Of a stretch of DNA of 15,738 nt, positions 1 to 7,071 are shown piece after piece. Origin of the DNA: an uncultured Clostridia bacterium (GTDB lineage Bacteria; Bacillota; Clostridia; Christensenellales; Borkfalkiaceae); NCBI GenBank assembly GCA_947627125.1, contig CANQUY010000028.1, positions 1-15,738 of the forward strand, written 5' to 3'. The notes under the pieces are model-generated. The model was not told the DNA's origin. It made no database searches and saw only the letters and a list, made by a program, of their open reading frames with translations. A program made the translations under genes and the position numbers. The number at the start of each line of letters is the position of its first letter. The stretch's first letter is position 1.

Positions 1-22
1 GCGGCGAAAGTCCGTAAAGAAT

Positions 23-88
23 GCGGCGAGATGCTTCGGTAGTGCTCTCATAGACTGCGTTGTGCTTTCCTTCTCAGCATGACGCCGC
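23..88 (+). repeat. Class A palindromic repeat, diverged copy
   Basis: This is 66 bp, the same length as the class A cores at 10731-10796 and 10821-10886. It opens with GCGGCGAGATGCTTCGG and closes with TTCTCAGCATGACGCCGC. The ends form an imperfect 13-bp terminal inverted repeat (GCGGCG-AG-ATGCT against GCGGCG-TC-ATGCT on the other strand). The interior has diverged more than the arms, which fits selection or recent sequence exchange acting mainly on the ends. Confidence 0.8.
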
Positions 89-101
89 AGGGCTCACGTA
101 C

Positions 102-176
102 GTTCAGCATGAGCGGTCGGCGCGTCGGTCGTGCCCCCGCGCGTTCAACCTTTCAGCATGAGCAGTCGGCGCGTCG
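102..176 (+). repeat. Two short direct repeats derived from the class A right end
   Basis: The string TTCAGCATGAGC followed by RGTCGGCGCGTCG occurs at about 103-126 and again at about 152-176. Each copy begins with the CAGCATGA that forms the class A right arm, so these look like decayed right ends of further class A copies. The spacer between them is CG-rich and unremarkable. Confidence 0.6.
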
Positions 177-230
177 CTCAGACAAAAAATGCAACATATA
201 GCGCGAAAAACGTAACATACAGGTGGAAAA

Positions 231-1601
231 ATGATCGCATGTTCTCAGCCGTGGCTCGAGCCTGAGCTCATGGACGTCGTTCGTCTTTTCGAGGGCGCCG
301 ACGCGCTCGAGATCTCGCAGGAAACGACTCAAAGCGGCACAACATTCCAAAACAGCATCCTCTTTGACGGGAAGAAATTTTCCTTCACCGATGAAGAGGA
401 GTTTTCTTCTGCGCTCGAAAAAAAGAGCCTTATCAAGCGTTTTGCGAAGCTCGCGCTCTATAAGACCCTTTCGGAACATTTTCAAAGACAGCTCCCGTGG
501 GGCTCGCTGACGGGAATCCGTCCCACCCGCCTCGCCTATCAGGCCATCGAAAAGACAGGGGAGTTTCGCCCTCTCTTTGAAAAACTCTGCGTATCCGAGG
601 AGAACACCGCCCTTGTCGGCCGCGTTTTGGACGGGCAGAGGGGCATTTACGAAAAGAGGGAGGGGAATGTGGACCTCTTTATCTCCCTTCCGTTCTGCCC
701 CACCAAGTGCGTCTACTGTTCCTTCATCACCGCGCCCATTGCGCAGACCAAAAAATATATGCCCGCCTATCTGGAGGCATTAAAGAGGGAGCTCGACGCC
801 GCGAAGCCGCTCATCGGGAACTTGCGCTCCGTCTATATCGGCGGCGGCACCCCCTTTGTGCTCGAGGAAGAGGAGCTCGAAACCGTCCTCAAAATGCTCG
901 CTCCCCTGCGCGAAAACGGCTGCGAGTTCACGGTGGAGGCGGGCCGTCCCGACACATTCACCCCAAAAAAATTGCAGTTATGCCGCGATTTCGGGGTCAC
1001 TCGCATCTGTATCAACGCCCAGAGCTTTTCGGATCGGACCCTCGAGGCCATCGGCAGAAAGCACACCGCCGCCGACGTCATTTCGGCATTTTCCATGGCC
1101 GCGCCCTACGGCTTCGACGTCAACTGCGACCTCATTGCAGGCCTCACGGGCGAGAGCCTCGAGGAGTTCCAAAACAGCGTCGATACGGCAATTTCGCTCT
1201 CCCCCGCAAATATCACAATTCACACCTTATGTCTAAAAAAAGGGGCAAAACTCAAGGAAGAAACGGCCGTTTTGCCCGACGCGCTCCTCTCCGACATGAT
1301 CGCCTATTCCCGCGAAAAATTGACGGCGGCGGGGTATGAGCCCTACTATCTCTACCGCCAGAAGTACATGGCGGGCGCGCATGAGAACGTTGGCTGGACC
1401 AAGCCCAATAAGGCGTGCGTGTACAACGTGGACGTGATGGAGGAGATCGCGGACAACCTCGCCGTCGGCGCAAACGCCATCACAAAGAAGCTCTTTCCGC
1501 GCGAGGGGCGCATTGAACGCTGCGGCTCTCCCAAGGACATTCCGACCTATTTGGAGAAAGTGGAAAGAGTGATTGAGGAAAAGGAAAAACTGTGGGGCTG
1601 A
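231..1601 (+). CDS. hemZ: HemZ-type radical SAM protein (coproporphyrinogen dehydrogenase family)
   Basis: This is a 456-residue radical SAM enzyme of the HemN/HemW/HemZ superfamily. The cluster motif CxxxCxxC is C156-C160-C163 (PFCPTKCVYCSF), followed by the GGGTP SAM-binding motif at 204-208 and FTVEAGRPDT at 233-242. The N-terminal WGSLTGIRPTR (90-100) and the C-terminal segment around HENVGW, with NLAVGANAI, are hallmarks of HemZ rather than HemW. The family is annotated as converting coproporphyrinogen III to protoporphyrinogen anaerobically; no other heme gene is present here, so the substrate is inferred from family only. The start is set by AGGTGG at 221-226, four bases before ATG. 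Length is close to the usual size. It converges on rqcH, with two repeats between the genes. Confidence 0.9.
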   Translation: MIACSQPWLEPELMDVVRLFEGADALEISQETTQSGTTFQNSILFDGKKFSFTDEEEFSSALEKKSLIKRFAKLALYKTLSEHFQRQLPWGSLTGIRPTRLAYQAIEKTGEFRPLFEKLCVSEENTALVGRVLDGQRGIYEKREGNVDLFISLPFCPTKCVYCSFITAPIAQTKKYMPAYLEALKRELDAAKPLIGNLRSVYIGGGTPFVLEEEELETVLKMLAPLRENGCEFTVEAGRPDTFTPKKLQLCRDFGVTRICINAQSFSDRTLEAIGRKHTAADVISAFSMAAPYGFDVNCDLIAGLTGESLEEFQNSVDTAISLSPANITIHTLCLKKGAKLKEETAVLPDALLSDMIAYSREKLTAAGYEPYYLYRQKYMAGAHENVGWTKPNKACVYNVDVMEEIADNLAVGANAITKKLFPREGRIERCGSPKDIPTYLEKVERVIEEKEKLWG

Positions 1602-1632
1602 TTCGGAATGGGCGGCAGGGCCGATTGACGGG

Positions 1633-1698
1633 AGCAGCGTCATGCTGAGAATGTTAGCCATACGAAGTCCGATGAGCAGAACCGAAGCATCTCGCCGC
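1633..1698 (-). repeat. Class A palindromic repeat, inverted copy
   Basis: Read on the minus strand this is GCGGCGAGATGCTTCGG ... TCAGCATGACGCT, a 66-bp class A element in the opposite orientation to those at 23-88 and 10731-10976. It sits 31 bp after the hemZ stop. Both genes converge here and neither has another obvious intrinsic terminator, so the hairpin could also serve as one; there is no T-run to support that directly. Confidence 0.8.
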
Positions 1699-1711
1699 AT
1701 GCTTTACGGTT

Positions 1712-1782
1712 GCCCCGCGAGATTCTTCGGGTCAAGTTCTGATGACTTCGTTCAGCGTCCGTTTCTCAGAATGACGCGGGGC
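1712..1782 (-). repeat. Class B palindromic repeat overlapping the rqcH 3' end
   Basis: This is a 71-bp element bounded by GCCCCGCGAGATTCTTCGGG and TCTCAGAATGACGCGGGGC. The ends form a 15-bp inverted repeat with a two-base AG/TC mismatch. It matches, inverted, the element at 10648-10718, which is also 71 bp. Compared with class A, the variable stem triplet is TCT/AGA instead of GCT/AGC. Its right part (1752-1782) is translated as the end of rqcH. Confidence 0.85.
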
Positions 1783-3410
1783 GGGAGATCGGGGTCGCCC
1801 AGAGTTGTTTGAAAGTTGGAATAGATCACAAATCCCGCCTTGGAATGGGGCGGTTTTTTCACATATTTGAGGGGGCAGTAGTCAATGGGGATCTTCTCGC
1901 CGCGGCCGTCCGAGTAGAGCGCGCACACGCCCGCCGCAAAGGCCAAAACCTCGTCTGAAACTTTCTTTCCGTCCGTCTTGATGACGACGTGGCAGGAATG
2001 ATACCTCTGCGCGTGCAGCCATATGTCGTCGGGCGCACTTTGGCGGATAAGTGCGTCATTTTGCAAGTTATTCCGCCCCGCATAGATCCGCATGCCGCCG
2101 CATTCATATGTGCGGAAGGGGATCTGCGGCTTCGCGGCTTTCTTTTTTTCCTTGGGCGGCGCGAGGAGCCCGACGGCGAGCATTTCTTCCCCGACGCTCA
2201 CGAGGTCGGCCTCCTCCTTTGCGCTCTCGGTGAGCGCCAGCAGGCTTTCAAGGTACAAAATTTCCTCTTTAAGTTCCTTCTCGCGGGGGCGCAGGATCTC
2301 AACGGTCCGCCTCTGCTTTCTGTATTTTTTGTAATATAACTGCGCGTTTTCGGCGGGGGAGAGGCGGGGATCGAGAGAGATCTTCTCCGTTTTTCCCGTG
2401 TAATAGTTCTCGAGCTCGCAGGACTTCATGCCCCGCGCGAGGGCGTAGATATAGGCGGTGATGAGCTCGCCCTTCACCCTGTTCTCCTCGGCGTCCTCGC
2501 ATTCGAGCTGTTTTTCGAGGTTCTGTTGGAGCTGTTTCTCCTGCTTCTTCTTGGCAGTCTGAAGCACGGAGAGGAGCTTATGTTTCTGCCCGTCGAAGCG
2601 TTTCCCCGCCCGCTTCTGCCTGTAGAATTCAGACTGCGCCTCGGAGAGCGTTGCAAACGGAATGCCCTCCGTCCCCCTTGCAACGAAGTCTATAGGGACG
2701 CCGCCGCGCTCGATGATGCGGGGAGAAATTTCGTCCGAAAAGATAAAATCATGCACATATAGCGCGAAATCGCCCCCTCGGTAGCCCGCTTCGATCATCT
2801 GCGCCGTGACGGGGGCAAGGCCGCGGACATGGCGGAAGAGAAAGTCCTCCCGATCCCCCGTGCAGTTTTGGAGGAGCTCGCGGAGGGCGGCAAGATCGGA
2901 GGGATCCGTCTTGTCCTGCGGCGGGGGAGAGGTGTATTTTGCTCCCGCAAAGATCATGCGCTTGGTGTTTTCGTCGAGTGAAGTCGTCTTGAGCGCACCC
3001 AAAATGACGCCGTTTTCGGTGAGAATGAGGTTGGAATACTTGCCCATGATCTCGGCGATGAGCACGCGCTCCGCCGTCTGGAATTCACTGTGGCACAGGA
3101 GGCGGAAGAGAAGAACGCGCTCGAATCCCGCCGTTTTCACCCCCAAGATGTCCGCGCCCTGCAGGTATTTTCGCAGGAGCATGCAAAAGGGAGGGGCAAC
3201 AGAGGGATTTTCCCTGTCGTCCTCGCAAAAATATGCCCCGCAGGCCGAGGCATTTGCGCTCAAAATGAGTTTAAGCGTGCGTTTTCCCGTGTATATAAGA
3301 AGGGAAAGTTCCTCTCTGTCGGGCTGGTTCACGCGGTTGATCTTCCCGCCGCGGAGCTCGCCGTCGAGTTCCTTCGCAACGAGGCGGAGGGTAAAGGCGT
3401 CCTGAGGCAT
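1752..3410 (-). CDS. rqcH: RqcH/NFACT family ribosome quality control protein with a repeat-encoded C-terminus
   Basis: This is a 552-residue NFACT protein (older name: fibronectin-binding protein FbpA). In bacteria RqcH binds obstructed 50S subunits and directs tRNA-Ala to add alanine tails that mark stalled chains for degradation. NFACT-N opens with TLRLVAKELDGELRGGKINRV and includes PPFCMLLRKYLQGA (73-86). A lysine/glutamate-rich coiled coil lies at about 260-400. NFACT-R covers about 432-540 (RTYECGGMRIYAGRNN, DDIWLHAQ, HSKAGFVIYSNFQTT). The position of the tRNA-binding DR motif (97-98 in B. subtilis) reads E97-R98. The last 9-10 residues (PPRVILRNGR) and the TGA are encoded by the class B repeat. 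The start is supported by AGGGGGA (3417-3423, minus strand) six bases before ATG and by the promoter at 3440-3468. Confidence 0.93.
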   Translation of the reverse strand: MPQDAFTLRLVAKELDGELRGGKINRVNQPDREELSLLIYTGKRTLKLILSANASACGAYFCEDDRENPSVAPPFCMLLRKYLQGADILGVKTAGFERVLLFRLLCHSEFQTAERVLIAEIMGKYSNLILTENGVILGALKTTSLDENTKRMIFAGAKYTSPPPQDKTDPSDLAALRELLQNCTGDREDFLFRHVRGLAPVTAQMIEAGYRGGDFALYVHDFIFSDEISPRIIERGGVPIDFVARGTEGIPFATLSEAQSEFYRQKRAGKRFDGQKHKLLSVLQTAKKKQEKQLQQNLEKQLECEDAEENRVKGELITAYIYALARGMKSCELENYYTGKTEKISLDPRLSPAENAQLYYKKYRKQRRTVEILRPREKELKEEILYLESLLALTESAKEEADLVSVGEEMLAVGLLAPPKEKKKAAKPQIPFRTYECGGMRIYAGRNNLQNDALIRQSAPDDIWLHAQRYHSCHVVIKTDGKKVSDEVLAFAAGVCALYSDGRGEKIPIDYCPLKYVKKPPHSKAGFVIYSNFQTTLGDPDLPPRVILRNGR

Positions 3411-3439
3411 GTTTCGTCCCCCTGCAGTTCTGTCCTTCC

Positions 3440-3468
3440 ATTATATCCCAAAAAAACAAAATTGTAAA
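3440..3468 (-). promoter_or_regulatory. Sigma-A-type promoter of rqcH
   Basis: On the minus strand TTTACA (3463-3468) and TATAAT (3440-3445) are separated by exactly 17 bases. The spacer is T-rich. Transcription would start near 3433, giving a short leader that contains the AGGGGGA ribosome binding site. Confidence 0.75.
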
Positions 3469-3497
3469 TAAAATCGCTTTTCTTTTGTTGTGCTTTA

Positions 3498-3506
3498 TGT
3501 TAAAAT
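3498..3506 (+). promoter_or_regulatory. Candidate extended -10 promoter of the tig-clpP-clpX operon
   Basis: TG-T-TAAAAT at 3498-3506 fits an extended -10 box. The -35 region (about 3478-3483, TTTTCT) is poor, which is acceptable for extended -10 promoters. It lies in the AT-rich divergent region 3440-3510 and about 45 bp upstream of the tig start. No other candidate is better placed. Confidence 0.45.
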
Positions 3507-3550
3507 GGAAAGTGAGCAATCAGAAAAATTCAGACAGGAGTTTAAATGAT

Positions 3551-4867
3551 ATGAATTACACAGTCACCCCCGCAGAAAAGAGCACCGTCAAGGTACAGAT
3601 CAACTTCACCCCCGAGGAATGGGCGGACGCCAACCAAAAGGCCTATCTTCAGAACAGAAAGAAGTACAGCGTCAACGGCTTCCGCAAGGGCAAGGCCCCC
3701 AAGGCCGTGCTCGAAATGTACTACGGCAAGGGGCTCTTCTATGAGGAAGCCCTCAACATTCTCTATGATGAACACTACTCCGCCATTCTCGAGAAGGAAA
3801 AGGAGAACTTCACCGCCGTCGGCGAGCCCGAACTTGCATTGGGCGACGACTTTTCGGACACCAACGTTTCCATCATCGCGACCGTCCCCGTCAAGCCCGA
3901 AGTCACCATCGGTCAGTACAAGGGTATAAAAATCACCAAGTATGAGTATACTGTTACGGACGCTGACGTGGAGAGAGATATCGAGAATACCCGCAGGCGC
4001 CTCGCCAAGGACGTCGAGGCCACCGACCGCCCCGCAGAAGAGGGGGACACGGTCAATATCGACTTCGTCGGCAAGAAGGACGGCGTCGCGTTCGACGGCG
4101 GCACGGCCGAAAAGTATGACCTCACCCTCGGCTCCCACAGCTTCATTCCCGGGTTCGAGGAGGGCGTCGTCGGCATGAACATCGGCGACGTGAAGGATAT
4201 CGGCGTCACCTTCCCCGAGGACTATCAGGAGGAATCCCTCAAGGGCCAGCCCGCCGTATTCACCGTGACCCTCCACAAGATCACGGGGAAAGAGCTTCCC
4301 GTCCTCGATGAAGAGTTCGCAAAGAAACTCGGTTCCGACAGCGTCGAAGCCTACAGCGCGAAGGTCCGCGAGCGTCTTGAAAAGAACGCCGAAAACCGCT
4401 CCCGCAACGAAACGGAGGATTCCATCCTGACCGAGATCGCCAAGACGGCGACGGCCGAGATCCCCGAAGTCCTCATCGAAAGGCAGGAGGAGATGGACAT
4501 TCAGCGCATGGAGCAGAACATCATGTACCAGGGCATCCGTCCCGAGGATTACTATCAATATATCGGGACGACCCGCGAGGAGTACAAGAAGAAGTTCGAG
4601 GAAGATGCGAAAAAGATGGTCATGCACCAGCTCATCATCGAAAAACTTCTCAAGGATGAGAACATTACGGCGAGCGAAGAGGAGATCGCCCAAAAGATCG
4701 CCGAGCAGGCGGCCTCCGTCGGCAAGGAGCCCGCGGAGTATGAAAAGACCCTCGACTCCCGCCAGAGAGAGTATATCGAGAACGACATTAGGATCACCAA
4801 GCTCTTTGACTTTTTGATCGCAAACAACGAAATGGTCCTTTTCACAGAGGAGCCCAAGGCGGAATAA
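3551..4867 (+). CDS. tig: Trigger factor, ribosome-associated chaperone and prolyl isomerase
   Basis: This is a 438-residue trigger factor, the first chaperone to meet nascent chains at the ribosome exit tunnel. The ribosome-binding signature GFRKGKAP is at 43-50 in the N-terminal domain. An FKBP-type PPIase domain spans about 165-245 (GDTVNIDFVG, FDGGTAEKYDLTLGS, FIPGFEEGVVGM). The rest is the helical substrate-binding arm. I prefer ATG 3551 (MNYTVTPAEKS) because it begins exactly where family members begin and follows AGGAG (3536-3540) by ten bases; the frame is open back to 3485, but that extra 22-residue lead has no family support. A two-codon frame, ATG ATA TGA, sits at 3546-3554 and overlaps the start. 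First gene of an operon with clpP and clpX. Confidence 0.95.
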   Translation: MNYTVTPAEKSTVKVQINFTPEEWADANQKAYLQNRKKYSVNGFRKGKAPKAVLEMYYGKGLFYEEALNILYDEHYSAILEKEKENFTAVGEPELALGDDFSDTNVSIIATVPVKPEVTIGQYKGIKITKYEYTVTDADVERDIENTRRRLAKDVEATDRPAEEGDTVNIDFVGKKDGVAFDGGTAEKYDLTLGSHSFIPGFEEGVVGMNIGDVKDIGVTFPEDYQEESLKGQPAVFTVTLHKITGKELPVLDEEFAKKLGSDSVEAYSAKVRERLEKNAENRSRNETEDSILTEIAKTATAEIPEVLIERQEEMDIQRMEQNIMYQGIRPEDYYQYIGTTREEYKKKFEEDAKKMVMHQLIIEKLLKDENITASEEEIAQKIAEQAASVGKEPAEYEKTLDSRQREYIENDIRITKLFDFLIANNEMVLFTEEPKAE

Positions 4868-4879
4868 GGAGAAATTATC

Positions 4880-5470
4880 ATGACGAAGAATGTACTCATT
4901 CCCTATGTTGTCGAGCGCACGTCGAGCGGCGAGCGCAGCTATGACCTCTATTCCCGTCTTCTCGAGGACAGGATCGTCTTTCTTTCGGGGGAGATCGACG
5001 ACGCGCTTGCAAATACCGTCGTCGCCCAGCTCATCTATCTCGAGGGCAGAGATCCCGGGAAGGATATCTCCCTCTATATCAACAGCCCCGGCGGGTCCGT
5101 TTCGGCGGGCATGGCGATCTACGACACCATGAACTATATCAAGTGCGACGTTTCCACCATCTGCATCGGCCTTGCGGCGTCGATGGGCGCATTCCTCCTT
5201 GCGGCGGGGCAGAAGGGGAAGCGGTATGCCCTTCCCAACAGCGAGATCATGATCCACCAGCCCCTCGGCGGAACGCAGGGACAGGCGAGCGATATCAAGA
5301 TACAGGCCGACCATATCTTAAGGATCAAGGAAAAGATGACCCGTATCCTCTCCGAAAACACGGGAAGGACGTACGAGGAAGTCGCACGCGATACCGACAG
5401 GGATAACTATCTCACCGCCGAAGAGGCCATGCACTACGGCCTCATCGACAGAGTGTATTTCAAGCGTTAA
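4880..5470 (+). CDS. clpP: ATP-dependent Clp protease proteolytic subunit ClpP
   Basis: This is a 196-residue serine peptidase that forms the tetradecameric chamber of ClpXP/ClpCP. The catalytic triad is visible with the family spacing: S101 in GLAASMGAF, H126 in MIHQPLGG and D175 in DTDRDNYL (offsets of 25 and 74, as in E. coli ClpP). SPGGSVSAG (69-77) forms the oxyanion/substrate-binding segment. AAGGAG (4866-4871) overlaps the tig stop codon and lies eight bases before ATG, so translation is probably coupled to tig. Length is standard and all key residues are present, so it should be active. Its partner ClpX follows after 19 bases. Confidence 0.97.
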   Translation: MTKNVLIPYVVERTSSGERSYDLYSRLLEDRIVFLSGEIDDALANTVVAQLIYLEGRDPGKDISLYINSPGGSVSAGMAIYDTMNYIKCDVSTICIGLAASMGAFLLAAGQKGKRYALPNSEIMIHQPLGGTQGQASDIKIQADHILRIKEKMTRILSENTGRTYEEVARDTDRDNYLTAEEAMHYGLIDRVYFKR

Positions 5471-5489
5471 ATTTTATTCGGAGAAAAGA

Positions 5490-6722
5490 ATGGCAAAATA
5501 TGAACAGCGCTGCTCCTTCTGCGGGAAGGAGAAGTCCAAAGTCAAAAAGCTCATCGCGGGTCCCGAGGGGATCTTCATCTGCGACGAATGCGTGGAACTT
5601 TGCAGGGACATGATCGAAAAGGCTCCCTACTCCGCGCCGACTGAGAAGGTGGAGCTCAAAAAACCCTCCGAGATCAAGGATGAGCTCGATAAGTACATCA
5701 TCGGGCAGGATAAGGCCAAGCGCGTCCTCTCCGTCGCGGTGTATAATCACTATAAGCGCATCAATGCGATGGCGGACGGCGCAAAGTCGGATGACGTCGA
5801 GATCGAAAAGAGCAATATTCTCCTCTTGGGCCCCACGGGAAGCGGAAAGACGCTCCTCGCGCGTACCCTTGCAAAGATCCTGAACGTGCCCTTCGCAACG
5901 GCGGACGCCACCACCCTCACCGAGGCGGGCTATGTCGGCGAGGACGTCGAGAATATCCTCTTAAAGCTCATTCAGAACGCCGACTACGATATCGAAAAGG
6001 CCCAGCGGGGCATCATCTATATCGACGAGATCGACAAGATCGCGCGGAAGGGGGAGAACGTTTCCATCACCCGCGACGTTTCGGGCGAGGGCGTCCAGCA
6101 GGCCCTTCTCAAGATCATCGAGAGCACGGTCGCCAACGTTCCCCCGCAGGGCGGCAGAAAGCACCCCCAGCAGGACTGCATGCACATTGACACGACGAAC
6201 ATTCTCTTCATCTGCGGCGGCGCCTTTGTTGGCCTCGACAAGATCGTTTCGGCAAGAATGGACGATTCGGGCCTCGGCTTCGGCGGAAAGGTCAAGCTCA
6301 CCGAGAATGAAGTGGACTACACCCTCCTCGAGGACGTCAAACCGCAGGACCTCACCAAGTTCGGGCTTATTCCCGAATTCGTCGGCCGTGTTCCCATCGT
6401 CGTCAGTTTGCAGGCGCTTGACGAGGACGCGCTCGTCAGCATTCTCACAAAGCCCAAGAACGCCATCATCAAGCAGTACCAAAAGCTCGTCGGGCTCGAC
6501 GGGGTCAAATTGACGGTGGAGGAGGCGGCTGTGCGCGAGATCGCGACGACGGCCATCCGCCTCAAGACGGGCGCAAGGGGGCTGAGGACGATCATTGAGA
6601 GTTTGATGATCGACGTCATGTTCGACATTCCGTCGGAGAACGATGTAGAGGAGGTCATCATCACGCGCGACTGCGTGACGGACGGCGCCAAGCCGCGCCT
6701 TGTCTATAAAAAATCGGCATAA
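5490..6722 (+). CDS. clpX: ATP-dependent Clp protease ATP-binding subunit ClpX
   Basis: This is a 410-residue AAA+ unfoldase that recognises substrates and feeds them to ClpP. The N-terminal zinc-binding domain has C8-x2-C11 and C31-x2-C34. Walker A GPTGSGKT is at 114-121, the pore-1 loop GYVG at 147-150, Walker B IIYIDE at 175-180, and the RKH pore loop at 223-225. GLIPEFVGRVPIV carries the arginine-finger region and GARGLRTI the sensor-2 arginine. GGAG at 5480-5483 precedes ATG by six bases. It is the last gene of tig-clpP-clpX, an order common in Bacteria, and a strong hairpin follows at 6741-6768. Nothing looks damaged. Confidence 0.97.
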   Translation: MAKYEQRCSFCGKEKSKVKKLIAGPEGIFICDECVELCRDMIEKAPYSAPTEKVELKKPSEIKDELDKYIIGQDKAKRVLSVAVYNHYKRINAMADGAKSDDVEIEKSNILLLGPTGSGKTLLARTLAKILNVPFATADATTLTEAGYVGEDVENILLKLIQNADYDIEKAQRGIIYIDEIDKIARKGENVSITRDVSGEGVQQALLKIIESTVANVPPQGGRKHPQQDCMHIDTTNILFICGGAFVGLDKIVSARMDDSGLGFGGKVKLTENEVDYTLLEDVKPQDLTKFGLIPEFVGRVPIVVSLQALDEDALVSILTKPKNAIIKQYQKLVGLDGVKLTVEEAAVREIATTAIRLKTGARGLRTIIESLMIDVMFDIPSENDVEEVIITRDCVTDGAKPRLVYKKSA

Positions 6723-6740
6723 GTTGAATATTCTTGTACG

Positions 6741-6771
6741 GGGCGGGTTACATTCGTAACCCGCCCCTTTG
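6741..6771 (+). terminator. Intrinsic terminator of the tig-clpP-clpX operon
   Basis: GGGGCGGGTTAC (6741-6752), loop ATTC (6753-6756) and GTAACCCGCCCC (6757-6768) form a perfect 12-bp stem 18 bases after the clpX stop. The following T-run is short (TTTGCTCT), so termination may be helped by the very stable stem. The hairpin is distinct in sequence from the palindromic repeat that starts eight bases further on. Confidence 0.75.
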
Positions 6772-6778
6772 CTCTCCG

Positions 6779-6903
6779 CCCCGTGTCATTCTGAGAAACG
6801 GACCAAAAACGAAGTCCGACGACTTGGCCCGCCCCGCGCGCGTTCTATTTGTTTCTAAGCGCGGCACGAGCGGCACAGCCGCGAAGTTAGAATCTCGCGG
6901 GGC
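6779..6903 (+). repeat. Class B repeat carrying a nested class C module
   Basis: The outer parts match class B: left end GTGTCATTCTGAGAAACGG (6783-6801) and right end AGAATCTCGCGGGGC (6889-6903). Between them, at 6831-6872, lies a 42-bp class C module (GCCCCGCGCG ... GCGGCACGAGCG) that also occurs at 10488-10529 and, inverted, at 11030-11071. The compact class B copies at 1712-1782 and 10648-10718 lack it and instead read straight through at the same point. An internal ACGAAGTCC (6809-6817) is also present. A short frame across this element is open but I do not believe it is a gene. Confidence 0.75.
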
Positions 6904-7003
6904 GTATACGGACACAATGCGGCGGGGCCCCTCGGGAGGGCGTGGGCAACGATTCCAAATCACTTTCCGCCACAATTTTTCATTTTAAATTTTTAATTTT
7001 CCC

Positions 7004-7032
7004 TTGACAGATCATACTGCATATGATATACT
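7004..7032 (+). promoter_or_regulatory. Strong sigma-A promoter of the csoR-copA operon
   Basis: TTGACA (7004-7009) and TATACT (7027-7032) are separated by 17 bases, near consensus. The 30 bases upstream (about 6973-7003) are almost pure A/T and resemble an UP element. The spacer contains the inverted repeat ATCATA-ctgca-TATGAT (7011-7027). Transcription should start close to 7039, placing +1 next to the operator at 7041-7059. Confidence 0.85.
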
Positions 7033-7040
7033 GTGATTGA

Positions 7041-7059
7041 AATACCCCATAGGGGTATT
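7041..7059 (+). promoter_or_regulatory. CsoR-type copper operator
   Basis: AATACCCC-ATA-GGGGTATT is a perfect dyad with 8-bp arms and a 3-base centre. TACCC...GGGTA palindromes are the established recognition sites of the CsoR family, and this one lies just downstream of the -10 box, at the predicted start site. Apo-CsoR bound here would block initiation; Cu(I) binding would release it. The encoded CsoR 13 bp downstream makes this an autoregulated operon. Confidence 0.85.
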
Positions 7060-7071
7060 ATGGAGAACAAT

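Larger units (their letters stand above)
1..230. other. Gene-free leading region made of degenerate repeats
   Basis: I see no supportable gene here. The region holds a class A palindrome (23-88) and a pair of shorter direct repeats (102-126 and 152-176), followed by an AT-richer stretch (180-220) in front of hemZ. A convincing -35/-10 pair for hemZ is not visible, so its promoter may lie in 180-220 with weak boxes or upstream of the window. Short frames crossing this region are a by-product of the repeats. Confidence 0.6.

Noticed and set aside
1602..1751. Intrinsic terminator between hemZ and rqcH
   Set aside because: Only the class A and B palindromes are present, without T-runs; they may act as terminators, but I cannot support a separate terminator feature.
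2676..2692. CAACGAAGTC inside rqcH as another repeat module
   Set aside because: Only about ten bases match the GGACTTCGTT module, with no arms on either side, and the codons (DFVARG) fit the RqcH protein; probably chance.
3542..5314. Very long antisense open frame (590 codons, minus strand) opposite tig and clpP
   Set aside because: It mirrors the third-position GC bias of two certain genes, has a low-complexity Val/Leu/Gly/Asp-rich translation with no recognisable domain, and no ribosome binding site.
6734..6988. 84-codon plus-strand frame between clpX and csoR
   Set aside because: It begins within the clpX terminator and runs through the class B/C repeat; its PPRVILRNG segment is repeat-derived.
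7033..7071. GTG 7033 as the csoR start
   Set aside because: It lies upstream of the predicted transcription start at about 7039 and across the operator, whereas ATG 7072 has a well-spaced GGAG.
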